Positions 43,769 to 51,346 of a stretch of DNA of 64,000 nt are shown here, one piece after another. How positions within the stretch are numbered: position 1 is the stretch's first letter; each line of letters begins with the position of its first letter. The DNA is taken from NCBI GenBank assembly GCA_001464215.1, contig LNEZ01000056.1:1-64000 (forward strand), read 5' to 3'. The position numbers and the translations under genes are program-made. The DNA is from Rhizobiales bacterium Ga0077548 (GTDB lineage Bacteria; Pseudomonadota; Alphaproteobacteria; Rhizobiales; Xanthobacteraceae). The notes below the pieces were generated by a model. The model did no database searches. It was given only the letters and a program-made list of their open reading frames with translations, and was not told the DNA's origin.

Positions 43769-44569
43769 ATGACAACATTGGATGCCACCGCTAAGGCCGC
43801 AGAAATTCTCGACGCGCTCGACCACCAGAAGCGGCTTGCCGCGTTCTCCGGGATCGAGATGCCGCTGGCTTATGCCGTGGTCGCGGAGATGCGGCGCTTG
43901 CGCACCGCGCGCGGCGAAAAGGTGCTCGGCCGCAAGATCGGCTTCACCAACCGCACGATCTGGGACGAATACAAGGTCTTCGCGCCGATCTGGGGTTATA
44001 TGTACGACACGACCCTCTTTGATGCTTCCGCTGCGCGGAATGTCGATCTGTCGAAGTTCGCAGAGCCGCGGCTGGAGCCCGAGATCGCATTCCACTTCTC
44101 GCGCGCACCGCAGGCCGGGATGTCGCCCGCACAGATTCTGGATTGCGTGGACTGGATTTCGCATGGCTTCGAGATCGTACAGTCGCATTATACGGGCTGG
44201 AAGTTCGCGGCCCCCGATACGGTCGCGAATAATGCGCTGCATGGCGCATTCTTTCTTGGCCAGAAGATTTTCGTCGTGACCAGCCGCGCGGCATGGCTCG
44301 GCCCGCTTACGAATTTCGAAATCTCGCTTTATCGAAACGGTGAGTTTATCGATAAAGGCCACGCGCGTAACGTGCTCGACGGGCCGCTGTTTGCGATCAG
44401 GCATCTGCTCGATTTATTGAAAGACGATACGCATAATCCGCCCGTTGCAGCGGGCGAAATCATCACCACCGGCACGGTAACCAAGGCTTGGCCGGTGGCG
44501 CCGGGTGAAGTCTGGCGCACGGAAGTAAGCGGATTGAAGCTGCCGGGGATTGAGATCGGGTTTCGCTAG
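43769..44569 (+). CDS. 2-keto-4-pentenoate hydratase-like protein (FAH superfamily)
   Basis: 266 residues from the ATG at 43769 (MTTLDATAKAAEILDAL). The fold is that of MhpD/HpaH-type hydratases and oxalocrotonate decarboxylases: VLGRKIGFTNRTIWDEY, PRLEPEIAFHFSRAP (with the metal-binding Glu pair), and GEIITTGTVTKAWPVAPGE near the end. These enzymes act on 2-hydroxypenta-2,4-dienoate from ring cleavage. No other aromatic-degradation gene is nearby. Its stop shares CTAG with the converging acetyltransferase gene. Confidence 0.8.
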   Translation: MTTLDATAKAAEILDALDHQKRLAAFSGIEMPLAYAVVAEMRRLRTARGEKVLGRKIGFTNRTIWDEYKVFAPIWGYMYDTTLFDASAARNVDLSKFAEPRLEPEIAFHFSRAPQAGMSPAQILDCVDWISHGFEIVQSHYTGWKFAAPDTVANNALHGAFFLGQKIFVVTSRAAWLGPLTNFEISLYRNGEFIDKGHARNVLDGPLFAIRHLLDLLKDDTHNPPVAAGEIITTGTVTKAWPVAPGEVWRTEVSGLKLPGIEIGFR

Positions 44570-45138
44570 AAGTCTTTGACCAGCAGCAAACCCGCTTCGT
44601 TCTCCGTATTCCAGTCCTCGATCACCATCTTGCGCGAGGCCCGCTGCGTGTAGCCCTGGCGCCCGTAAAGCCGCTGTGCGCCGATATTCTTGTCGGCAAC
44701 GATTAAACTCATCCCTCGCTTGCCCGTCTTGCGGCCGGTTTCTTCCGCAAGCTCGATCAGCTTCACGCCAAGGCCGCGATTGCGAAACTTCGGCTGCACC
44801 GCGAGCACATTGATGTACCAGGTGCCGGGAGCGAGATTTTCGAGTTCCTGAAACGGCACGAAGATCGGCGGCATATCCGGCGAAACCGGTTTCGGCATAT
44901 CCGGGATTTCATAACCGATCAGGCAGCCCGCACATTCGCCGTCCTGTTCGATCACGGTCGCGTTGCGATAGGAGAAAGCGCCTTCTTCCCGCGCTGCGCG
45001 GGCGCGGCCGACATCCCAAGGGTCTTCTTGCTCTTTTGCCAGTTTGGCCCAGAGATAAAGCGGCAGCCCCTCGCCTGCGTAATTCACCAATTCAGCGAGC
45101 GCGGCAGCGTCGGCTTTGGCCGCAGGACGAAACGTCAT
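44566..45138 (-). CDS. GNAT-family N-acetyltransferase
   Basis: 190 residues. The acetyl-CoA site is visible as VQPKFRNRGLGVKLIELAEE (motif A, Q/RxxGxG/A) after TWYINVLAV, and NIGAQRLYGRQGYTQRA is motif B. The target is unknown. It overlaps the ketopantoate-reductase-like gene by 4 bases (ATGA), so the two are translationally coupled, and shares 4 stop bases with the hydratase gene opposite. Confidence 0.88.
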   Translation of the reverse strand: MTFRPAAKADAAALAELVNYAGEGLPLYLWAKLAKEQEDPWDVGRARAAREEGAFSYRNATVIEQDGECAGCLIGYEIPDMPKPVSPDMPPIFVPFQELENLAPGTWYINVLAVQPKFRNRGLGVKLIELAEETGRKTGKRGMSLIVADKNIGAQRLYGRQGYTQRASRKMVIEDWNTENEAGLLLVKDF

Positions 45139-46142
45139 TTGCCGATCAAGGCTCCGATCTCTTCGCGCGACGGAAATTGCCCGGTCTTCTCGATCCGTTT
45201 GATCGCGTCCACAATCGCGCGGTTGACCGGCGTCGGAAAATTGATCTTCTCGCCGAGCCGGACGAATTCGCCGTTCAGGTAATCGATTTCGGTCGGCTGC
45301 TTGCGCAAGATGCTTTGCAGCGTCGAGGTCACAGTCGTGCCCTCCTCACCCCGGCCTAGATTTTTCCTCAGGACATACTTCCCGACAAAATCCGGCAGCC
45401 TGAGCAGATTCGAGAAAAATTTCATCGGCGCGCCGGGCATATCAATCAAGGGAATACCGGCTGCGCGAACCACCCCGAACGACTCTTTCAACTGCGCAAC
45501 GCCGAGCGCTAGAACCACCGGATCAGCCGCGCATTCCTTGAGCGACTTTCCGGTCAAGGCTTGCAGGCTGTTGGCGAGCGCATTGACGACGAGTTTCGAC
45601 CACACCGCGCCTTCGATCTTATGTGAGACGAAAATCGGCGTAACAAGCTCGAACAGTGCGATCGTGTCCTCCAGTGCCGAGCGCTTGTCCTTCGTCACCG
45701 CGCCGAGCACGGTGAATCCCTGGCGGTTATATTGAACCGTGCCAGGCTCGAGCGATGAAGAGTTCAGCATCAAGGTTGCGGTAATCGGCTCGACGCCGTG
45801 CTCTGCCAGCACGATTTCCCCCGCGCGCACGCCGTTTTGCGTCGTGACAATCGTCGCATTGCCGAGCGATGGCTTCAGCACTCGCAAGGCTTCGGCGAGA
45901 TCCTGCGTCTTCATCGTGAAGACCGCGAGGTCGGTGCCCGGCGGAATTTCGGACGCGACCTTCGGCGAAGCGTGAAACTCGCCGGCGATCCCGCTGACCT
46001 GCAACCCGGACGCGCGCAACGCTTCCACGCGCGACGGGCGCACGACCATGGTTACGTCTTCCTCTCCCCGCGTCCAAAACGCGCCAAGGAGATTGCCGAT
46101 CGCGCCTGCGCCGACCACGGCGATTTTAATATTCAGCGGCAT
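45135..46142 (-). CDS. 2-dehydropantoate 2-reductase family protein (ApbA/PanE)
   Basis: 335 residues. N-terminal Rossmann motif VVGAGAIGNLLGAF, then FTMKTQDLAEAL and VTTQNGVRAGEI, the family's conserved loops, and C-terminal domain with the catalytic Lys region GAVWSKLVVNALANSLQALTG. PanE makes pantoate for coenzyme A with NADPH; several paralogues of unknown substrate exist in these bacteria, so I do not assign panE. First gene of a two-gene unit with the acetyltransferase. Confidence 0.85.
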   Translation of the reverse strand: MPLNIKIAVVGAGAIGNLLGAFWTRGEEDVTMVVRPSRVEALRASGLQVSGIAGEFHASPKVASEIPPGTDLAVFTMKTQDLAEALRVLKPSLGNATIVTTQNGVRAGEIVLAEHGVEPITATLMLNSSSLEPGTVQYNRQGFTVLGAVTKDKRSALEDTIALFELVTPIFVSHKIEGAVWSKLVVNALANSLQALTGKSLKECAADPVVLALGVAQLKESFGVVRAAGIPLIDMPGAPMKFFSNLLRLPDFVGKYVLRKNLGRGEEGTTVTSTLQSILRKQPTEIDYLNGEFVRLGEKINFPTPVNRAIVDAIKRIEKTGQFPSREEIGALIGK

Positions 46143-46199
46143 GGCTAAAAATACAAAGCGCCGCAGAGAACCCGCGACGTACGTTCGGGCGGGTAGTTA

Positions 46200-46976
46200 C
46201 TAGAATAGCGAGCGCGATGCTATTCCCAAAAAGAACTGTCCGAGCGTCTGCTGTTGCGGGACTGCTTCGGCGGCCTTCGCGGGCTGCGGCTGCGGGCAGA
46301 CTCGGTCGGTTTTGTCCTTCACCGCCTTGAGCGCATTCGCATTCGGGGATTTGACGTCGAATTTCGTCTGCGCCTGGCGATTGAAGGAGGCAAGCGCCTG
46401 CTGCGAGGCATTGGTCCAGTCCGTATTACCGGCTGGCCCACAACCCACGCGCTTCAATTCCGCATTCAACCGCCTGACGATGCCGGGAAGTTCGAACTCG
46501 ACGAGCTGCTTGCGCTGCGCGCGCGCGAGATCGGCATGAAAGCCCTCGGGATGACGTCCGAGAAACAGGTCGATTGCCTCAGTATTACCGGTTGCGAGCG
46601 CGAGCATATAATCGTAGCGCGCCTCAGCTTCGGGATCCGTGATCGCAGCGCCGGCAACCGCGGGCACCTCGGTGCGAACGGGCTGAACCGCCGGAAGAAC
46701 CTGCTCGGTCGCAGCGACTGCAGCAGCCACCGGATAAATTTCAGCGCGTGAGCGAAAAGAGCTCGACGATGCGATCAGGGAAAGTATCGCGGCAATCGCA
46801 GCCAGAATGGCGAGGGCAAAAAGCCAACGCGGGGCGGCGCGCTCGGTCACAACGACCGGCTGCACATCGGTTGGAGCCGATTGCAGCAGACTTTGTTTGG
46901 ATCGTTTCGCCGTAGTTTTTGCCGGCCGCTTTTTCAGCTTTGCCGGCTGCGAGACCTTCTTCGCATTCGCACGCAT
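46200..46976 (-). CDS. Membrane-anchored protein with the kinase-type outer domain but no kinase
   Basis: 258 residues: a short basic cytoplasmic N-terminus (KKRPAKTTAKRSKQS), a membrane helix at about 52-68 (LFALAILAAIAAILSLIA), then an outer part. That outer part repeats the layout seen in kinase copies 1 and 3: FLGRHPEGFHADLARAQRKQL, then ELKRVGCGPAGNTDWTNASQ, ALASFNRQAQTKFD and DRVCPQPQP. So it is a paralogue of the receptor part without an enzyme. It might compete for or present the same ligand (inference). Confidence 0.78.
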   Translation of the reverse strand: MRANAKKVSQPAKLKKRPAKTTAKRSKQSLLQSAPTDVQPVVVTERAAPRWLFALAILAAIAAILSLIASSSSFRSRAEIYPVAAAVAATEQVLPAVQPVRTEVPAVAGAAITDPEAEARYDYMLALATGNTEAIDLFLGRHPEGFHADLARAQRKQLVEFELPGIVRRLNAELKRVGCGPAGNTDWTNASQQALASFNRQAQTKFDVKSPNANALKAVKDKTDRVCPQPQPAKAAEAVPQQQTLGQFFLGIASRSLF

Positions 46977-47302
46977 ACCGCACCTACCCCACCCAACTTA
47001 TCGGTCGCTCCTAACCTGCTCAATCCCGGAACGAGTGTAGCGCTTACGAGGCGAGAGTCATGTTGCGGACAATGCTTGCGCGAAATTTAGCCTGTGCCTG
47101 TGGACGCTTCTGAATCTCGTTGCCGATTCAAACACTTCGCCTATCAGAAATAGAACGCTGGCCGCGGCCGCGAGCCTGCACACGCTAAGGATAAACCGGC
47201 GGCACGCTTGACGGGCATACCAACGGCTGCCAAAAAATTACCAAGCAAGTTCAATAGCTTAGAGAAGTTCTAATCTATGAGAAACTTGCCTGGGATACGT
47301 TC
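46977..47302. other. Intergenic region before bfd
   Basis: 326 bases between the kinase-less protein and bfd. The only structure I can support is the Irr-box-like palindrome at 47259-47273. Two short frames in it are poor candidates for genes. Confidence 0.5.
47259..47273. promoter_or_regulatory. Irr-box-like palindrome upstream of bfd
   Basis: TTAGAGAAGTTCTAA, with outer halves TTAGA and TCTAA, lies 30 bases before the bfd start. It resembles the iron control element bound by Irr in Rhizobiales (TTAGAA/TTCTAA half-sites). Confidence 0.6.
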
Positions 47303-47599
47303 GTGATCGTCTGCTCCTGCAACTGTCTGACCGAAGCGCAAATCCGCGAGTCCTGCGCGCGAGGCGAAGGCGCACCGCGTTCAACCTTCGAGGTTTACAA
47401 GTGCCTCGGCTGCAGCCCGAAATGCGGCACCTGCGCCCGCACGATCCGCTCGATCATGGACGAGGTGATCGGCCGCGACGCTTGCGGCGTATGCCCCGTG
47501 GCCGCAGGCAGCGCCTGTGGGGCGGCCAATATTGCCGATGCGCTGAATGCAGCCATTGAACCGCTCCCGGCCGGGACGGCGCTCGTCGCAGCCGAATAA
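47303..47599 (+). CDS. bfd: Bacterioferritin-associated ferredoxin with a Cys-containing C-terminal extension
   Basis: 98 residues, starting with GTG at 47303. The Bfd [2Fe-2S] cysteines are present: Cys4 and Cys6 in MIVCSCN, Cys41 and Cys44 in CGTC. Two further cysteines (34, 37) and a C-terminal extension with Cys61, Cys64 and Cys72 (CGVCPVAAGSAC) exceed the usual about 64-residue Bfd. Bfd supplies electrons to reduce and release iron from bacterioferritin, encoded 103 bases downstream. Confidence 0.88.
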   Translation: MIVCSCNCLTEAQIRESCARGEGAPRSTFEVYKCLGCSPKCGTCARTIRSIMDEVIGRDACGVCPVAAGSACGAANIADALNAAIEPLPAGTALVAAE

Positions 47600-47649
47600 G
47601 CTTTATTTTTCAACTGCTTCGGAACTACCGGGAACCGATTGCGTTCTCC

Positions 47650-47664
47650 TTAGAACTATTCTAA
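47650..47664. promoter_or_regulatory. Irr-box palindrome upstream of bfr
   Basis: TTAGAA-CTA-TTCTAA is a perfect 6-bp dyad matching the iron control element half-sites. It lies 38 bases before the bfr ATG, so an iron-responsive Irr could control bfr separately from bfd. Confidence 0.72.
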
Positions 47665-47702
47665 TTTAACTCCATCACCTGTTTATTGAAGGAGCGGCCG
47701 CC

Positions 47703-48182
47703 ATGAAAGGCGATCCCAAAGTCATCGAATATCTCAACAAGGGGCTTCGCTCGGAACTGACCGCGATCAACCAGTACTGGATTCACTACCGGTTGCTCGA
47801 CGACTGGGGCTACCTCGACCTCGCGAAGAAGTGGCGCGCGGAAGCGATCGAGGAAATGCAGCACGCGGACAAGTTCACCACCCGCATCATCTTTCTCGAG
47901 GGCCTGCCGAATATGCAGACGCTGGACCCGATCCGCATCGGCCAGAACGTCAAGGAAGTGCTCGACGCCGACCTCAAGGCCGAGTACGGCGCCCGCGCGC
48001 TTTATCAGGAAGCCGCGATCTACTGCCGCGATGTGAAGGATCTTCCCTCGATGAATCTCTTCGAGCAGCTAATGACCGACGAAGAAGGCCACATCGACTT
48101 TCTGGAGACGCAGCTCGATCTGGTCGAGAAGCTCGGCCTCGAGCTTTACTCGCAGCACCACATTGGGAAGTTGGAGGACTAA
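47703..48182 (+). CDS. bfr: Bacterioferritin
   Basis: 159 residues, the usual length. Ferroxidase ligands are in place: Glu18, Glu51, His54, Glu94, Glu127 and His130, and the haem-binding Met52 (EMQHAD). The start follows GAAGGAGCGG. It stores iron in a 24-subunit cage with haem at subunit interfaces. It lies 103 bases after bfd with its own iron box between, and its transcript ends at the terminator 59 bases downstream. Confidence 0.97.
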   Translation: MKGDPKVIEYLNKGLRSELTAINQYWIHYRLLDDWGYLDLAKKWRAEAIEEMQHADKFTTRIIFLEGLPNMQTLDPIRIGQNVKEVLDADLKAEYGARALYQEAAIYCRDVKDLPSMNLFEQLMTDEEGHIDFLETQLDLVEKLGLELYSQHHIGKLED

Positions 48183-48240
48183 GGCTCGCCTCAGTCCTTT
48201 TGGAAGGCTGAATGACTGATTTCTCAGTCGCCTAAAATAA

Positions 48241-48269
48241 AAAGGGCCGAAGGATTGCTTCGGCCCTTT
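48241..48269. terminator. Bidirectional intrinsic terminator between bfr and kinase copy 3
   Basis: Perfect 12-bp stem AAAGGGCCGAAG / CTTCGGCCCTTT with a 5-base loop. The minus strand continues TTTTATTTTAGG, a good U-tract for the kinase gene; the plus strand has a shorter one. Confidence 0.88.
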
Positions 48270-48290
48270 GTCGTTTCAGATGACGCGAGT

Positions 48291-50081
48291 TTAGTTGCCG
48301 ACGCAGATGCCGCGCACGCAGATCGTACCGCGCGGCTGGAACGCTGGCTGTTGCGGCTGCTGCTGATACTGCGGCTGCTGTTGCGGACGCTGCTGCACCT
48401 GCTGCGGGATGGCAACACAGGTATTGTTCTGCACCCGGAAGCCTGGACGGCAGGTCAGCGGACAAACGCGCGCATCGCGCTCTTTTAATGCGCCAAGCAA
48501 CTCGCCGTTCGGATTGGAGTCGAATTTCGTCTTCGCGTGTTTGTTGTAAAGCTCGAGCGATTTGCGCGCGGTGTCGTTCCATTCGCCGTCGTTCTGGTCG
48601 GGGCCGCAGCCGACGCGTTGCAGCTCAGCGATGACGTTACGCGTCAATTCCTTCTGCACGCGAATCTGTTCCTGTTCCGCGCGTTGCTGTTCGATCATCG
48701 CAATCTTGGTCTTTTGCGCGCGCGCGAGCGTCGCGTAGAAGCCGTCCTGATGGCGCGACAGGAAGAGGTCATAGGCCTCCATGGTGTCCACCTTCTGCGC
48801 GAGCTCGAAATCGCGGCGCGCTTCAGCCTGCGGATCGACCGGCGGCGGCTGCATCAGCGGCGGCGTTTCCACGCGCGGCTGCTGAACCTGCGTTTTCGGC
48901 TGCTCGACGACGGCCACCTGTTGCTGGTTTGGCACCTCGGTCTTTGCAGATTGCTGCGGTGTCACGACCGCAAGCTGCGGATCGCCGCCCCGGAACGACA
49001 TCATCGCAAACGCTGAGCCGACGACGAGAACCACGAGTGCTGCGGCAATCGCGGCCCACCGCTTGCCCATGGAACGCTTGCCGCTCGCGACCTTCGCGGA
49101 AGACGGCGAAATATAAGACGGGTTCGGTGGCGTGCTCGACACGCTGCGAACCGGCTTGGTCGGCGCGCTCGAGCTCGACATACCCTGCCAGCCGATCGCT
49201 TCGCGCAGTTCCTCGATCGAGCCCTGCCGTTCGCTCGCGCGGAACGCGAGCGCCTTCTCGATCGCTTTTGCGATGGCTTCCGGCACATGGGGCGCCGCTT
49301 CCGAAAGCGGTGTCAGCGAATCGCCTTCGCCGAAGGCGATCTTGCGCGCACGCTCTTCAGTGTCAGCCGGCGGTTTGCCGGCGAGCGCGCGATAGAATAC
49401 GGCGCCGAGCGCGTAGATGTCGGCGCGTGCATCCAGCGTTTCGCCTTCGCGGGTCTGCTCCGGCGGCGAATAATGCTGCTTGCCGACCATGAAGGAATGC
49501 ACGGTCTTTGCCTGCAGGAGCGTGCGGTTCTCGATAATTTTGATCGCGCCGAAGTCGATGATCACAGGACGGCCGTCCGAGGTGATCATGATGTTGTCAG
49601 GCGCAATATCGCGATGGATGAAATTCATCGAGTGCAGGTAATCGAGCGCGTCGATTACCGGCTCCAGCATTGGGCGAATTTCATCGACGGTCGGAAGGTT
49701 CGGCCGGTCACGAAGCCACTGTTCGAAGGTTTTGCCTTCGACATAGTCCATGAACATATAGCCGGTGTCGTTGTCCGCGAGATAGTGAAACACCTCGACG
49801 ATGTTCGGGTGTTTCAGGCGGCATTGCTCGGTGGTGGAGGACTCAAACCGCTTCAGCGCCCAGCTCACGAGCTCGGTGTCGCGCTCGGCATAGATAATTT
49901 CGGTGGCACCTTTGCGGGACGCGATCCCGCGCGGGAAAAATTCCTTGATCGCAACGCGACGGCCCGTGACCGGGCTCTCGCCCTCATAGGTGATGCCGAA
50001 GCCGCCCGCGCCGAGGACGCGGACGATGCGATAACCGGCGATTACTGTGCCGGCCTGTAGCGCGTGCGGATCGTTATTCAT
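48291..50081 (-). CDS. Membrane Ser/Thr protein kinase with extracytoplasmic C-terminal domain (copy 3)
   Basis: 596 residues from the ATG at 50079-50081 (MNNDPHALQAG), which aligns with the N-termini of the other copies; a longer in-frame start at 50132 adds 17 residues. Kinase motifs: GAGGFGITY, VAIKEFFPRG, HRDIAPDN, VIIDFGAIK, YSPPEQ. A membrane helix (WAAIAAALVVLVVGSAFAM) is near 345-365. The outer part has FLSRHQDGFYATLARAQKTK, a charged helix, then VGCGPDQNDGEWND, SLELYNKHAKTKFD and RVCPLTCRPG, and ends in a Gln-rich run closing with CVRGICVGN. Closest in layout to copy 1. Confidence 0.88.
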   Translation of the reverse strand: MNNDPHALQAGTVIAGYRIVRVLGAGGFGITYEGESPVTGRRVAIKEFFPRGIASRKGATEIIYAERDTELVSWALKRFESSTTEQCRLKHPNIVEVFHYLADNDTGYMFMDYVEGKTFEQWLRDRPNLPTVDEIRPMLEPVIDALDYLHSMNFIHRDIAPDNIMITSDGRPVIIDFGAIKIIENRTLLQAKTVHSFMVGKQHYSPPEQTREGETLDARADIYALGAVFYRALAGKPPADTEERARKIAFGEGDSLTPLSEAAPHVPEAIAKAIEKALAFRASERQGSIEELREAIGWQGMSSSSAPTKPVRSVSSTPPNPSYISPSSAKVASGKRSMGKRWAAIAAALVVLVVGSAFAMMSFRGGDPQLAVVTPQQSAKTEVPNQQQVAVVEQPKTQVQQPRVETPPLMQPPPVDPQAEARRDFELAQKVDTMEAYDLFLSRHQDGFYATLARAQKTKIAMIEQQRAEQEQIRVQKELTRNVIAELQRVGCGPDQNDGEWNDTARKSLELYNKHAKTKFDSNPNGELLGALKERDARVCPLTCRPGFRVQNNTCVAIPQQVQQRPQQQPQYQQQPQQPAFQPRGTICVRGICVGN

Positions 50082-50185
50082 TGGACGCCCATCTGATTGC
50101 GCGGATGCTAATGGAAAGGCCGCCTTGTGCAACGCACGAAGTTCTCACTCCTTGGCACAAGCGCGTGATCGCTCCAAAGCACTTG

Positions 50186-50202
50186 TTTGGAATAAGTCTA
50201 AA
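50186..50202. promoter_or_regulatory. Irr-box-like palindrome upstream of the iron ABC transporter
   Basis: TTTGGAATAAGTCTAAA has 12 of 14 half-site positions of TTTAGAA-N3-TTCTAAA. It lies about 105 bases before the fbpA-type ATG in an A/T-rich 225-base promoter region. Confidence 0.55.
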
Positions 50203-50306
50203 CTATTGATTTCATTTGATTTTTTCCTACGATTCGCGTTTTCTTCGGCCGGAATTCTAGGAATTTTACGGCCAAATCAGAGCCGGAATGCTGCCAGGAG
50301 AACCGT

Positions 50307-51335
50307 ATGAACCGTCTGCTACCCAGCCTCACGTTCGTCGCAGCAGTTGCCGCGAGCACAATCGCGCCCCTGCCTGCCCAAGCGCAGGGCGAGGTAAACG
50401 TCTATACGACCCGCGAACCGAAACTCATTCAGCCGCTGTTCGATCTCTTCACCAAGAACACCGGCATCAAGGTCAACGCGATTTTCGTCGAGAAGGGTAT
50501 GGCCGAGCGTGTCGCCGCCGAAGGCGCGAACTCCCCTGCCGACATCATGATGGCAGTCGACATCGGTAACGTTCTCGACGGCGTCTCGCGCGGCGTGACG
50601 CAAGGCGTGCAGTCGGAAGCCCTCGCCTCAGCGATCCCGGCTAATCTTCGCGACAAAGACGGGCACTGGTTCGCGCTTTCGCTGCGTGCGCGTCTCTTCT
50701 ACGTTTCCAACGAGCGCGTGAAGGATAAAGCGCTCACTTACACGGACCTTGCCGATCCGAAGTGGAAGGGCAAAATCTGCATCCGCTCCGGCCAACATCC
50801 TTACAACACCGCGCTTATTGCAGCGTATATCCATCACTACGGTACGGCGAAAGCCGAAGAGTGGCTCAAGGGCGTGAAAGCCAATCTCGCGCGCAAGCCT
50901 GCCGGCGGCGACCGCGAAGTCGCGCGCGACATTCTCGGCGGCATCTGCGACGTCGGTGTCGCCAACTCTTACTATGTCGGCCTGATGCGCGGCGGCAGCA
51001 ACGAAGACCAGAAAAAGTGGGGTGCTGCGATCAATACGATCATGCCGACCTTTCCCGGCGGCGGCACGCATATAAACATCTCCGGAGCCTCGGTCGCTAA
51101 AAACTCGCCGAACAAAACGAACGCGATCAAGCTGCTCGAATTCCTTGTCTCGAACGAGGCGCAGGCAGCGTATGCCAAGGTAAACTACGAATATCCGGTG
51201 CGCCCGGGCGCGTTAATCGATCCGATCATCGCTTTCCTCGGCACACTGAAGACCGACCAGATCGATCTGACGGTGATCGTGAAGAATCGTAAGCAAGCAG
51301 CCGAACTGGCCGATAAAGTTGGCTTCGACCAATAA
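50307..51335 (+). CDS. Fe3+ ABC transporter substrate-binding protein (FbpA/AfuA-like)
   Basis: 342 residues with a Sec signal peptide (MNRLLPSLTFVAAVAAS... ending PAQAQ). Mature part starts EVNVYTTREPKLIQPLFDLF as in FbpA; the iron-binding Tyr pair region is VANSYYVGLM, and NYEYPVRPGALID is at the C-terminal lobe. It binds ferric iron in the periplasm. Twelve bases separate it from the permease gene. The iron box upstream supports an iron role over other members of this family, which also bind thiamine or phosphonate. Confidence 0.88.
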   Translation: MNRLLPSLTFVAAVAASTIAPLPAQAQGEVNVYTTREPKLIQPLFDLFTKNTGIKVNAIFVEKGMAERVAAEGANSPADIMMAVDIGNVLDGVSRGVTQGVQSEALASAIPANLRDKDGHWFALSLRARLFYVSNERVKDKALTYTDLADPKWKGKICIRSGQHPYNTALIAAYIHHYGTAKAEEWLKGVKANLARKPAGGDREVARDILGGICDVGVANSYYVGLMRGGSNEDQKKWGAAINTIMPTFPGGGTHINISGASVAKNSPNKTNAIKLLEFLVSNEAQAAYAKVNYEYPVRPGALIDPIIAFLGTLKTDQIDLTVIVKNRKQAAELADKVGFDQ

Positions 51336-51346
51336 GCCGGCCTCAC

